Part shown: positions 10,162 through 21,860 of the stretch, in pieces | How the letters are laid out: each line of letters begins with the position of its first letter | Position numbering within the stretch: position 1 is the first letter of the stretch | Source: Platanthera guangdongensis | Taxonomy: Eukaryota; Streptophyta; Magnoliopsida; Asparagales; Orchidaceae | Direction of reading: 5' to 3' | DNA length: 64,000 bases | Assembly: GCA_039583875.1 (NCBI GenBank) | Contig: CM077167.1 | Span: 155,445,545-155,509,544 of the forward strand | Translations under genes and position numbers: made by a program | Notes under the pieces: model-generated | Database searches by the model: none | What the model was told of the DNA's origin: nothing | The model's input: only the letters and a program-made list of their open reading frames with translations

Positions 10162-13100
10162 TCATTCCTCATAATTTAGCATCCCCAATTCAGTCTTGAA
10201 AAAATTGAACTTGGCCTCGTCTAAGGGCTTTGTGAATATATCAGCAATCTGCTTGTCCGTGGGGACATAACAGAGAGAGATGTCCTTGTTCTCCACGTGC
10301 TCCCGAATGAAGTGGTAGCACAATTCAATATGCTTCGTTCTACTGTGCGATACCGGATTGTTGGCAATGGCAATTGCACTGGAGGAGTCGCAATACATTG
10401 GAACTTCCTTGAACTGAAGGTCGTAGTCGGCTAACTGGTTTCTGATCCATAGGAGTTGTGCGCAACAGCTGCCAGCCGAGATGTACTCAGACTCTGCTGT
10501 GGAGGTAGCTACACAATTCTGCTTCTTGCTATTCCATGAGATAAGCCTTCTTCCGAGGAATTGACACGTCCCGGAGGTGCTTTTCCTGTCATCCCTACTC
10601 CCTGCAAAATCAGCATCTGAAAACCCTATTAGCTCGACATCATTGTTTCTCGGGTACCACAAGCCAAGATTGGGAGTACCTTTAAGGTATCTTAGAATTC
10701 GCTTTGCAGCGACATAGTGAGATTCCTTAGTGTTCACCTGATATCTGGCACAAACACATGTGGAGAACATGATATCCGGTCTACTGGCAGTAAGGTAGAG
10801 CAGGGATCCAATGATGCTTCTGTATTTGGTTTCATCGAAAGGTTTACCTTTCTCATCCTTATCCAGAGACATAGTGGATCCCATTGGAGTCCTCATAGAG
10901 GTTGCATTCTCCATACCGAATTTCTTAAGGAGTTCATTTGTGAACTTCGTCTGAGAGATGAAAATTCCATCCTCAGACTGTTTCACTTGAAGTCTCAAGA
11001 AATACTTGAGCTCTCCCATACTGCTCATTTCAAACTTTCCTTGCATAAGTTTAGAAAACGTTTTGCAAAGATTGTTGTCCGTTGAGTCGAATATAATGTC
11101 ATCGACATAGATTTGCACCAGCAAAATCTTGCCTTTGACTTCCCTGAGAAACAATGTTTTATCTATTTTACCTCTAGAGAACTTGTTCTCAAGAAGAAAA
11201 CTAGATAAAATCTCATACCAAGCTCGTGGAGCTTGTTTTAAACCATATAAAGCTTTATTGAGAAAATACACATGATTGGGATAAGTAGGATTGACAAAAC
11301 CTGGGGATTAAGCGACGTATACTTCCTCTTTCAGGTCTCCGTTCAGGAATGTTGATTTCACATCCATTTGATAGACTGTGAATCCATTGTGTGAAGCATA
11401 CGCCAGGAACAATCTGATTGCCTCGAGCCTTGCTACTGGTGCGAAGGTCTGGTCGAAGTCAATCCCTCCTCCTGTCTGTAACCTTGAGCCACCAGCCTTG
11501 CCTTGTTCTTTATGATGACACCATGTTCATCCAGCATGTTTCTGAAGATCCACTTGGTGCCAATCACATTCTGCTTGTATGGTATGGGAACTAGCGTCCA
11601 AACGTTGCAACGTTCGAATTGATGTAGTTCATCTTGCATGGCCAGGATCCATGCCGCATCTTTGTTCGCCTCGTCGAAGTTCTTTGGCTCAACCTGTGAC
11701 AGGAAGCTAAGATGCAATACTTCGTTAATAGTACCTCTTCGAGTTCTGACACCGACACGAGGATCTCCGATGATCTGATCTCTAGGATGATTCCTCACGT
11801 GCCGGAGCTCTAGAAGTCTGGCGTCTGGAGCTTCGACTACTTCTTGGGCTTCTCCTTCTTTTAAGATATTTGGTCCATTTTGATCTTCAACATTTCCAAA
11901 TGACGTGGAGGTGGAAACTTTGACGTACTTAGGAGTGTCATCTTTAGCGGTCTCATCGAGATCCAGCTGTTCAAGTCGTGCACCTGCATCTTCAAGAATA
12001 CCACTGGAAGAAGTGCTGTTAAGCAAACTTCCTTCATCAAATACAACATTAATTGATTCTTCTACCACTAGGGTTTTCTTATTGAAGACCCTATATGCCC
12101 GACTGTGGGAACTATAGCCCATGAATATGCCTTCGAAGCATTTTTCACCAAATTTAGTACGCGGGTACTTCCCATTATTCAGTACATAGCATCTGCAACC
12201 AAAGATCCTCAAGTAGGACATGGTTGGTTTCCTGCCTTTCAGTAGCTCGTAAGGCGTCTTACGATGATGCTTGTTGATCAATGCACGGTTTTGTACATGA
12301 CAAGCTGTATTGACAGCCTCTGCCCAGAAGTATTCTGGGATAGAAGCGTCTTTCAACATTGTCGTGCAGGCTTCAATGAGAGTTCTATTTCTCCTCTCCG
12401 CAACTCCATTTTGTTGAGGAGTGCGCGGGGAGGAAAACTCATGAAAGATACCTTGTTCTTCACAAAACTCTGTCATAGCACCAGATTTGAATTCTGTTCC
12501 ATGGTCACTTCTGATTTTGACCACTGAGCAGTTAAATTCGTTCTGAACCTGCTTGACAAAACTAGTGAAGATGTCAAACGTATCTGACTTTCGTTTCAAA
12601 AAGAACACTCATGTAAACCGAGAATGATCATCAACTATCACTAGCGTATAGGACTTGCCTCCCAAGCTATGAACTTGCATTGGACCAAACAAGTCCATAT
12701 GTAAAAGGTAAAGACATCGGGAAGAGTCTTTGTCTGCAATGCTCTTAAAGGTAGCCCGAGTCTGTTTGCCCATCTGACATGCAGGACAGGGGCTATCTTT
12801 GATGCACTTGATACTGGGAGCATCCCTTACTAAGTTCTTAGAAAACAGCATACTAATTATCTTGAAATTAATATGTGTCAATCTCTTGTGTCATTGTTCA
12901 CAAAGAGATGCACTGCCTGTTGCCACAAGGCATACGGGGGTAGATGAATCTAAACTGAGAAAATCTAAGAAGAAGATATTTCTGCTCCTAATGCCTGATA
13001 ATACCGTCTCAGAAGAGGTACGTGAAATTATCAGACATTTATCCTTGCAGAACTTAACGTCATAACCTTTATCACATAACTGACTTACACTGATCATGTT

Positions 13101-13328
13101 ATGGTTTAACCCTTCAACATAAGCCACGTCGGTGATAGAGATTATACCGTTGGAAATCATACCGTAACCTCTGGTGACTCCACGATCTGACCCTCCAAAG
13201 ATGACTTTGGGTCCATTCTCGACTGGAGTGTAATCACGCAGCAGGCTTCTTGTCCCAGTCATATGCCGGGAGCATCCACTGTCCAAATACCAGATCGGCG
13301 TTTTGGTGGCCTTTGGACATTCCTTCAA
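10162..13328 (-). pseudogene. pol: Pol of element B, broken (protease, integrase, RT, RNase H)
   Basis: Protease DSGCSRHMTG is near 13280. Stops at 12891-12893 and 12609-12611 are TGA where family members have TGG (Trp), splitting the integrase zinc finger and core. The integrase core with RSDHGTEF and [14 protein letters not shown] is readable at 12608-11433. A frameshift lies near 11470 (after EEGL), and a stop lies near 11308 in the RT segment reading YVA-stop-SPGF. RT YVDDIIFDS (near 11100) and RNase H follow in frame to 10162. Related to A and F pol. Non-functional as it stands. Confidence 0.92.
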
Positions 13329-13335
13329 AACAAAA

Positions 13336-13863
13336 TTAATTTCCCTTAGGAACCCAATCGAACTTGGGTCCTAGATTCCTGGTTAGCATACTCCCCCTCG
13401 GGTGGTTAACCCTACGAGTGGTCGGCCTCGCATTGCTAACATAGGGAGTCTCGTGATACCTTGGATTAAACCAACAATCCACGGCAAAGTGACTGACTTT
13501 GCCACAGCACCAACAGTCGAATCTGTTGTACCTCTTCCTAGGCTCCTGCCTAACCCTGGGAATGGTGGGTACAACCGGGGCTTTGGATCTGGAGGTGGTG
13601 GCCTCACAGTGATTGCAGTCACAAGACTTATTCACCTTCTGTATAACAGGCTTGGCTTTTGGTGCCTGCTTTCCATTATGGCCGCTAGAGAATTGACCAT
13701 AATTTCCCATGTGGATTTCCTCATAAGGTGCCTTGAGGGCACTCTCACCGAAGTTCCGGGGAAAGGTCCAACCATCATATCAGCTCTTTGGCTTTGCAAC
13801 CGAGGGCCGGAAATGATGACCAAAGGTTGATTCAAAGTCATATTGGTTGCAAGGAAAGCTAGG
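13336..13863 (-). pseudogene. gag: Gag of element B, C-terminal part (after the element C insertion)
   Basis: This is the continuation of the gag that starts at 20408. It encodes a second CCHC knuckle, CWCCGKVSHFAVDC, near 13485-13526, and ends GPKFDWVPKGN then TAA, just before the protease frame. Element F has the same knuckle and ending. The right boundary is the target-site copy CTAGG of element C. Confidence 0.85.
13859..13863. repeat. Target-site duplication of element C, left copy (CTAGG)
   Basis: CTAGG directly precedes TGTTGAAG, and the same five bases follow the other LTR at 18648-18652. Confidence 0.92.
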
Positions 13864-14245
13864 TGTTGAAGTTGGTGACCGGGCGGTCTGGCGGTTTGTC
13901 TTGGCGGGTTGAAGACCGCGCGGTCTGGCGGTTTGTCTCAGCCGGCTTGGAGGCCGGGCGGTCTGGCGGTCTACTCTGGCGATCTCTCTTCCTCTCTGGT
14001 GGTAGACGTACGGTTAGCCCTGCTATCTAACCGCGCGGCTTGTGCGGTTTGTTTTGTATAGTCCGCTTAGTCCTGTAAATTTTAGTCTCACATCTCTTAT
14101 TTGTATTCTCTCATCTCTCCTCCATTCTATATAAAGGAGGGCATACCATTGTAATAGATACCTTTTTTGGATAATAAAGTTTCAATTATTCAAAAGCTTA
14201 TCCGCTTGTTCTCTACTTTTCGCTTCTTTTCGCTACTTTCTAACA
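13864..14245 (+). repeat. 5' LTR of element C (382 bp)
   Basis: Runs TGTTGAAG...TTTCTAACA. Its upstream part repeats GGGCGGTCTGGCGGT and includes the 12-base perfect palindrome GACCGCGCGGTC. A poly(A)-signal-like AATAAAG lies near 14173. Compared with 18266-18647 I see two differences (GTACGG/GTGCGG and GTCTCAC/GTCCCAC). Confidence 0.93.
14128..14135 (+). promoter_or_regulatory. TATA box in the 5' LTR of element C
   Basis: TATATAAA in CATTCTATATAAAGGAGG, about 115 bp before the LTR end and downstream of the palindromic GCGGTC repeats. H has CTATAAAAGAG at the same place. Confidence 0.7.
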
Positions 14246-14258
14246 TGGTATCAGAGCA
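14246..14258 (+). other. Primer binding site of element C (initiator tRNA-Met type)
   Basis: TGGTATCAGAGCA follows the LTR directly. Confidence 0.88.
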
Positions 14259-14997
14259 CACGGTCATTTCCTCCTGATTCTGTGCGCTCTCTGTTGTTCG
14301 CGGCTTGTTTTCCGCGTTCTGCGACTTGTTCGCGGCTTGCCTTCTCTTCTGTCCGTGCGGCTTGTTTCTATCCGCGCGGCTTGTTTCTGTCCGCTGCTCT
14401 GTTCGCGCGGCTTGCTTCTTGTTCTCTTCTCCTGGTGCCTTTTCGCAGCGACCTGTTTCCTTGTCGCCACGCTCCTTGCTCTTTCTTGCATCTCCTAGTC
14501 TTTGCGGCTTGTGTCTACCCGCTGCGGACTTCTTCTCCCTGTCCGCTTCTGCTTTCCCCATCTCCGCTTACCCCTATACTCGCGGTTTGCTGCTGTGATC
14601 TGCCTGACCGTGCGGGTTGTTCCTTCCTCACCCGCATCTTGGTCGCGGTCACCTGCCCCTCTCCTCTCTTCTGTTCGCTCGGCCTTTTCAGTCCGCGCGA
14701 CCTCTTCCCCGCTGTGCCTTTGACCTCTTGCTAGCCGCTGCTGTTCGCGCTACTTGTTATTCCCCTCTACCCGTTCCTGCTTGCTAGTCGCGCCGGCCTC
14801 ATCTTTTGCCGTGCGACCTGTTCTCCTCTGTTCGCCCGACTTTTTCAAGCCGTGCGACTTCTTTCCCTCTGCTTTGCTCTGCTTCTTGGTAGCGGCCTTC
14901 CTTGCCGCCCGACCTGTTGCTGTTCGCCCGGCTTGGTGCTCTTTTTCTCTTCTTGCGGCTTGTTCTTATCGTCGCGGCCTGCTCCTCTCTTGCCTCC
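14259..14997 (+). other. C/T-rich leader of element C in place of gag
   Basis: About 740 bases built of degenerate repeats around GCGCGGCTTGTT, a motif also present in C's LTR (near 14031-14048). Several overlapping frames are open because C/T-rich sequence has few stops, but the translations are low-complexity Leu/Cys/Ser/Arg and show no capsid domain or CCHC knuckle. Element H has a similar leader of about 600 bases at 53868-54479. I read it as a long untranslated leader or the remains of a replaced gag. Confidence 0.7.
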
Positions 14998-17900
14998 ATG
15001 GCTTTTCCCTCCTCAGGTCTGTCCGCCTCCGTGGTCACCTCTTCTGGTAGTGCTCATGTTGTTACTCACGGCAGATGGCTCATCGACTCTGGTGCAACCA
15101 ATCATATGACAGGCAATCCTCAATATTTCTCTCTTCTTGACACACATGCTCAGTTGCCCCGGTCATTGTTGCTGATGGATCTCCCTCCCCGGTCCATGGG
15201 ACGGGCATGGTTCAAGTCACTCCCTCTCTCTGCCTGGCTGATACCTTCTATGTGCCCAAGTTTCCGTGCAACTTATTATCGGTTACTTCTTTATGCAAGC
15301 AACTAAGGTGTTCTGTCATATTCACCCCTAGCTCTTGTACTTTTCAGGATCCGGATTCCCAACGGACGATTGCTACCGGGACTGAGAGTGGTGGCCTCTA
15401 CTTCCTCGACAACGTTTCTGCTTTCTCCGCCTTCTCCTCCTCCTCTACAGATCTTCTCCAATGGCATCTTCGCCTTGGACATGCTCCTCCTCGAATTCTC
15501 CGCCAGCTCTTCCCGCACCTCCCTCCTCATCATCCTCCTCTAAACTGTGATGCATGTCAACTTGGCAAACATCACCGCTCATCCTTCCCCCCAACGCAAA
15601 GTCGAGGCTCTTCCCGTCCGTTCGACCTCGTTCACTCTGACATATGGGGACCCGCTCCTAACCTCACCATCGGTCGGGTAGTTCCTATTTTGTCACCTTC
15701 ATTGATGATTTCTCTCGATGTACGTGGGTATATCTTCTCAAAGATCGCTCCGAGCTGTTCTCTGTTTGGACCTCCTTTTATTCTATGGTTAAGACTCAGT
15801 TTGATACGTCTATTAAACTCCTTCGTTCTGACAATGCTAAGGAGTATCTTAGCCACGACTTCTCCTCCTTTTGTCTTCACCATGGTGTTATTCATCAAAC
15901 AAGTTGTGTCTACACCTCCCAACAAAATGGGGTGGCGGAACGCAAAAACCGTCACCTTCTTGATGTCGCTCGCACTATGATGACTCACATGCATGTTCCT
16001 CGCTCCTATTGGGGATATGCTGTCCTCCTCTCCTGCTATCTCATCAATCGCCTTCCCTCCACAGTTCTCCACGGTGCTACCCCCTTCTCCATTCTTTATC
16101 CAGACAAGGATCCCTTTCCTCTTCCTCTACACATCTTTGGGTGCACCGCTTTTGTGCACTCTCCCGCTGCCACCCGTGACAAACTCTCACCACGTGCCAC
16201 CAAATGTGTCTTTCTGGGCTACTCTCCCACTCAGAAAGGATATTGCTGCTTTGACCCTGTTACCCGCAAGCAATTTGTCTCTGCGGATGTCACCTTCTTT
16301 GCCAATGCCTCTTACTTCTCTCCCGCTTCCTCTTCTCCTCCTCCTACTCCTACTTCTCATACCAACCCATCCATTCCCTCTGCTCCCACTGCTGTTCCGC
16401 CCTCTCCACCCACTCCACCATCTTCCCCATCCTCATCATCTCCCCCCTCTACTCCGCTTTCTCCCTCCACTCCGCGGCCATCTCTCTCTACTCCCGGGCC
16501 AGCTCTCTCCACCACGGATACGCCGGATACTGAGGCACCTGCTGACCTGGAGCATCAGGCAGATCAGGGGTTCGGGCCTGAGGCACCTGCTGACCTGGAT
16601 CTCCCGATTGCTCTTCGCAAAGGTGTTCGGGCCTGTACCCAACACCCGCTTGCTGCAGTTGTTTCCTATGATCGTCTTACCCCTGCTCGCCGAGCTTTTG
16701 CACTGGCTATCTCGGCCACTTCCACCCCCCGTTCCTACCAGGAGGCCCTTACTATTCCTCATTGGAAAGTTGCCATGGATGAGGAGATTGCTACTCTAAC
16801 TGAACGGGGCACCTGGACCCTTGTTCCTCCTCCCTTCGGCACCGATGTTGTTGGCTGTCGCTGGGTCTTCGTGGTGAAGTTTCTACCGGATGGCAGTGTG
16901 GATCGTTATAAAGCTCGCCTGGTTGCCAAGGGTTTTACCCAAACTTATGGGATTGATTACTTTGACACTTTCTCTCCTGTGGCCCGTCTCAGCACTATTC
17001 GGGTTCTTCTCTCTGTGGCTGTCAACAGGGATTGGCCCATCTCGCAGCTAGATGTTAAGAATGCCTTCCTCTATGGTGATCTGCAGGAGGATGTTTACAT
17101 GGAGCAACCTCCTGGGTATGTTGCTCAGGGGGAGACACGGGTATGCCGGCTAAAGAAGGCTATCTATGGCCTCAAACAGAGTCCTCGTGCCTGGTTTGAC
17201 AAGTTCAGTGGCATTGTTGCGGCCATTGGTTTTACAAGAAGCTCAGCAGATCACTCCTTGTTTGTTCGGAAAACCGCCTCTGGTCTTGTTATTCTTGCGG
17301 TTTATGTTGATGACATTCTTCTTACTGGCGATGACCAGGATGGGATATTGATGACCAAGAAACACCTTCGTCAACATCTGGTCACAAAGGATATGGGCTC
17401 CCTGAAATACTTTCTGGGCATTGAAATCTCTAGAAAGCCCAACTCCATGGTCCTTTCACAACGGAAGTATGCTCTTGATCTTTTAAAGGAGGCAGGACTG
17501 ACTGGTGCTAAACCTGCACGTTGTCCTATGGCTGTTGGAGAAGACAAAACTTGGACAGATGACTCACCTCTTCTCTCCGATCCTACGAGATACCGGCATC
17601 TGGTGGGCAAGCTCATATATCTCACGGTAACCAGACCCGACATCTCTTATGCTGTTGGCAAGGTGAGCCAGTTCATGCAAGCTCCGAGGGAGTGTCATCT
17701 ACAATCTGCTCTGAGGATATTAGAATATATTAAAGCTGCTCCAGGGAAAGGACTCTTATTTCAGAACAATGGTCACCTTAGGGTTGAAGCGTACTCTGAT
17801 TCAAGCTATGCGGATGACAAAGGGGACCGCAAATCGACTTCAGGTTTCTGCACATTTGTTGGAGGCAATCTTGTGAGTTGGAAGAGCAAGAAACAGTCTG

Positions 17901-18235
17901 TCGTTTCCAGGTCCAGTGCAGAGGCGGAATATCGCAGCATGGCATCGACTACATGTGAGTTGAAGTGGTTGCGGGCTCTCATGCTTGACTTAGGAGAGGT
18001 TTACAACTATCCTCTTCCTATGTTCTGTGACAATAAGGCCGCGATACACATTTCCAAAAATCCGGTCTTTCATGAGAGAACAAAACACATAGAAGTCGAC
18101 TGTCATTTTATTCGGGAAGAAATATTGAAGAAACAGATTTGCACTCCATTTGTTACTTCCGACAACGAGTTGGCAGATGTCTTCACCAAGCCGGTGTCCG
18201 CTTCCTTTTCCACATCTGCGACAAGCTGGGCATGA
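14998..18235 (+). pseudogene. pol: Pol of element C, two frameshifts (protease, integrase, RT, RNase H)
   Basis: From the ATG at 14998 (MAFPSSG) the frame reaches the protease site LIDSGATNHMTG near 15078. A one-base loss in the C-run near 15156 (TTGCCCCGG where H has one more C) shifts the frame. The next frame (15207-15680) covers the end of the protease and the integrase zinc finger (CDACQLGKHH). A one-base loss near 15675 (GGTCGGG where H has GGTGGGGG) shifts it again. The last frame, 15785-18235, is long and intact: the integrase core after its first Asp ([17 protein letters not shown]), a Ser/Pro-rich linker (about 16320-16520), RT with YVDDILLTGD, and RNase H with YSDSSYADD. The final residues differ from H by a small end-frame change. 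Not joined here. Confidence 0.92.
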
Positions 18236-18254
18236 TCGATATATATGCTCCAGC

Positions 18255-18265
18255 TTGAGGGGGAG
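18255..18265 (+). other. Polypurine tract of element C
   Basis: TTGAGGGGGAG immediately before the 3' LTR. Confidence 0.85.
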
Positions 18266-18647
18266 TGTTGAAGTTGGTGACCGGGCGGTCTGGCGGTTTG
18301 TCTTGGCGGGTTGAAGACCGCGCGGTCTGGCGGTTTGTCTCAGCCGGCTTGGAGGCCGGGCGGTCTGGCGGTCTACTCTGGCGATCTCTCTTCCTCTCTG
18401 GTGGTAGACGTGCGGTTAGCCCTGCTATCTAACCGCGCGGCTTGTGCGGTTTGTTTTGTATAGTCCGCTTAGTCCTGTAAATTTTAGTCCCACATCTCTT
18501 ATTTGTATTCTCTCATCTCTCCTCCATTCTATATAAAGGAGGGCATACCATTGTAATAGATACCTTTTTTGGATAATAAAGTTTCAATTATTCAAAAGCT
18601 TATCCGCTTGTTCTCTACTTTTCGCTTCTTTTCGCTACTTTCTAACA
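18266..18647 (+). repeat. 3' LTR of element C (382 bp)
   Basis: Same length as the 5' LTR and near-identical to it; followed by CTAGG (18648-18652), the right copy of the target duplication. Confidence 0.93.
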
Positions 18648-20408
18648 CTAGGCTTTCTGAACGCAACAGGACTGAGCGGAGCCTTTCCCTTTTCATCAGC
18701 AGAGGCCTTCTTGGCGGCCTTATTCTTCCTCTGGTTCCTGTTTCTCCTGGATGAGGAACCAGATACCCCTACATGCCCCAAGCCAGCTCCTTTGGCCTGA
18801 GCAGAGGAGGTATCAACTACTGGAAGAACAGTTTTTGGCATAGAGAAGCTCTTGACGATCTTCCTTTCTGCCGCAAGTAGTTCTTCCAACTTGTCGACTT
18901 CCTCCTGCTTAAGATCAAGGAGTTTAAGAGACTCTGAATGCTTAGAAGTCAGGTCAAGGTGCTCCTGTCGGAGAGAAATCAAACTAGTGACCTCTTCCCT
19001 TAGGGATATACACTCACCCTTAAGGAATTTCACTTCCTTTTTCTCAGCCTTCAGTCTCTTACGGCACTCCTCGAAAGTGTTGAGAAGAAGCTCATACTTC
19101 TCGAGGAGCTCCGCTTCACGGGCCGAAGGGCTATACTCAAGGTCATCATCCTGAGACTCAGGATCAGAGTCGGAGTCGGAGAGAGGGGTGTGAGCTTTTA
19201 CCTTCCCAGTAAATGGGGGGCATTCTCCTTCTGAGTCGGAGCGACCCACCAGCCCGAAGTAGGCTTCCTCATCATCACTAGAGTCTGAGGAATCAGACTC
19301 ACTCAGTGTCTTTGGCCTTTTGGCAATGTAGCTCCGCTCTTTCTTCTTATCTCTCGAAGATTTGTGCTCCTCTTCTTTCCCTTTTTCTCTCTTGCCTTTA
19401 TAGCAGTCGGCCACGACGTGTCCTGGCTTATTGCATCCAAAGCAAATAATGTCAGAGGAGCGATATTTGTTCGGTTTAGAAGCATACCTGTCAGAAGAAT
19501 AATTTTTCTTCTGATGCCTGGAGGAGGAGCCGTCTCTCTTTCTTTGATTCCTCATTTTGAGGAACTTCTTGAACTCTCGGGTGATGAGGGAGAAATCTTC
19601 CTCCGACAGCTCTGAGCTGGAGGAGCATGGCTCGGAGTCCTCCTCCTCATCCTTCTTCCTGGCACGGTATGAAACCGTACCCTTGCCTTTTCTGGAGTGA
19701 CTGGCTTTTAGAGCCACAGTCTTTTCTTTGGCTGCAGCCTTCTCTGCTTCTTCTTCTGCTTTCCTGGTGTTCAGCTGAAGCTCATAGGACATCAGCTTCC
19801 CAAACATAATTTGCGGGTCAGTTTCAGCTAGTCTGCCAAACTCTCGGATGGCGCAGATCTTTATGTCTCATTCCTTAGTAAGGGACCTAAGGAATTTATC
19901 ATTGAGTTCACCATTAGTGAACACTCTTCCGTATCCTTTGAGGGCGTTAACAATCTTGAGGAAGTTCTCGTAGGTGACTCTGATCTCTTCCTTAGGCCCT
20001 TGTCTGAAGGCCTCATATTTCTGGTTCAGGAGGGATCTCCGATCATCTCTCACTTCATCAGTGCCCTCCATTAGGATGATCAGGCCATGCCAGATGTCCT
20101 GAGCTGTCCTGCAGTTGCAGAAGTTCTGCATCATTGAGTCATCAATCGCGCTGACCAGAATGTTCTGCTCCTTCTTGTCAAGTCCTTACTAGCACCATCT
20201 CGTCCTTGTCCATTTCAGAAAATTTCTTTGGCACTTTCTGGGTAGGATCAATGGTGCAGGCCTTAGTGGGGACATAAGGTCCCTCCTCCACGATCATGAA
20301 GAGTCGAGGATCAACAGCTTCCATGTAGAACCTGATCCTTTCCTTCCAGATAGGAAAGTTGAGCCTGGTGCACACTGGGATCTTGTCTGTGTACTTGAGC
20401 CCGTCCAT
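18648..20408 (-). pseudogene. gag: Gag of element B, N-terminal and central part, broken
   Basis: ATG at 20408 (MDGLKYTDKIPVCTRLNFP). A frameshift lies near 20185 after KDEMVLVR. The next frame has the UBN2-type capsid core (DIWHGLIILMEGTDEVRDDR). A TGA at 19868-19870 stands where relatives have Trp. The frame then runs on to 18653 with CCHC knuckle CFGCNKPGHVVADC (near 19445), acidic Ser/Asp stretches, and a coiled coil (about 19130-18850). Element C interrupts it at CTAGG, and the rest is at 13336-13863. Confidence 0.9.
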
Positions 20409-20484
20409 AGTAGATGTTTGTCTTCTTCTTGACACTAGTGGCAGGATTCTACTCAAGGTGTGAACCATTTTGATGAGCAACCTC

Positions 20485-20497
20485 CCTCTAATACCAC
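20485..20497 (-). other. Primer binding site of element B
   Basis: Minus strand TGGTATTAGAGGG just inside the LTR, with one C-to-T change from the usual TGGTATCAGAG. Positions 20409-20484 form the short leader before gag. Confidence 0.75.
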
Positions 20498-21352
20498 TTG
20501 AAAGTCCACCTAGTGTCAACTATGTTCACCTATGGGGGGGGGGGGAAAGGTGACGTGCAGCATTTTTGCGGAATTTAAAAATGTACCTGCACAATAAAAA
20601 TAAACAGCGCAGCACACAGAATACACAAGCTATTTATAGTGGTTCCCCGACTTGGGTACATCCACTTTCCCCCTTCGACCTATCTCCCAATAAGGGACGA
20701 CTCGGTCACTTCTCCAACAGGATTGAAATTCAATCCTTGCACTATCGGAAGGAACCCTTCCACACGTAGGAGTCAACACTCCCACAAACCGGGTTGCACC
20801 CAACCCTTACAACTAGGAACCAACATTCCTTTACAACAAAAATAAAATAGAATGTACAAGAAATACAAACTACGTTTGGAGACTACGGTGTCCCTCTTCG
20901 TTGACGACGTGTTCTTGAAGTCCACGAAGAGTCCACAACCTTAGATCTCTCTTGGAGAGGATCTCCCCGGAACCGGCGGCGGCAAGATGGGCGGCGGCAA
21001 GGTTCACGGGATCGGCGGCGACGATGATGTGTGGCTGCTGTACTTTGGAGATCCAAACTTCGTAGCGAAGCTAGCTAGGTCTACCAACGGTCACACGAGG
21101 ATCGGTCGTCTCGATCAATTCGGACGGGGAAGTTTTTCCCGATCAACAAATCGAGAGACAAGGGATCTCTGGATAGACGCGTGAGACTCTAAGCTTGGCT
21201 AAGCTTCTGTCGCCGGAAGATCAGGAAGAAATCTCGATCAAGAACGGCGACCAACTTGCTCGAGCGACGACGGTGGCGGCGGAGCGGAACTCGCGATTTT
21301 AGGTCAAGATTGGCTCGTCTTCTTTCTCTGTGTCTGTCGTTCAAAAATACCC

Positions 21353-21362
21353 GTATATATAC
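21353..21362 (-). promoter_or_regulatory. Candidate TATA box in the 5' LTR of element B
   Basis: GTATATATAC about 125 bp downstream (minus sense) of the array. Confidence 0.55.
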
Positions 21363-21482
21363 CGTAGATACTTTCAATATGACCGTTGTGGGTCCCACAA
21401 GAAGAATCCCTAAATCCCGGTCCAGAACATTGTCAGCGGCAGAATCCGATTCAGGGAGTTCCAGAAAATCGCCCAAGTCAAA

Positions 21483-21860
21483 ATCGGTGAGAATCGAAAG
21501 TGAATCTCGTCGAGTCGTCGAGAATCAAAGGTGATTCTCGACGATTCGGCGAGAATCAAAGATGATTCTCGTCGAATTTGACTTTGTTGCACGCACTGAT
21601 TTAGCCGGGTCGAGACGGCGAGAATCAGCCAGCGATTCTCGGCGATTCGGCGAGAATCAGCCAGCGATTCTCGGCGATTCGGCGAGAATCACTTGGTGAT
21701 TCTCGACGATTCTTACTTAGCATCAGAATTTGCGCGCCTTGAAGTAGCTGGATCGAGTCGGCGAGAATCTGCCACTGATTCTCGACGATTCGGCGAGAAT
21801 CACTAGTGATTCTCGCCGATTCGGCGAGAATCACTTGGCGATTCTCGTCGATTTACACTT
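21483..21860. repeat. Hairpin array in the 5' LTR of element B
   Basis: Same GATTCTCG/CGAGAATC inverted units as at 9215-9590, but with a different number and order of units; for example, CAGCCAGCGATTCTCGGCG occurs twice here. Confidence 0.87.

Larger units (their letters stand above)
13864..18647 (+). mobile_element. Element C: gag-less Ty1-copia retrotransposon, young insertion in B
   Basis: Complete by ends: two 382 bp LTRs, primer site, polypurine tract and a CTAGG duplication. The LTRs differ at only two positions that I can see. The interior has a 750 bp C/T-rich leader and then pol, with no capsid or zinc-knuckle region. Pol has two frameshifts, so this copy cannot encode all its own proteins. 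Element H (53428-57954) is an older relative with the same lack of gag. The RT style (DVKNAFLYGDLQEDVYMEQPPG) suggests an Ale/Ivana-like lineage, which is tentative. Confidence 0.93.

Noticed and set aside
14282..14734. 150-codon open frame in the leader of element C
   Set aside because: C/T-rich sequence gives several overlapping open frames with low-complexity Leu/Cys/Arg/Ser content; no capsid or zinc-knuckle feature, and the frames are not kept in element H.
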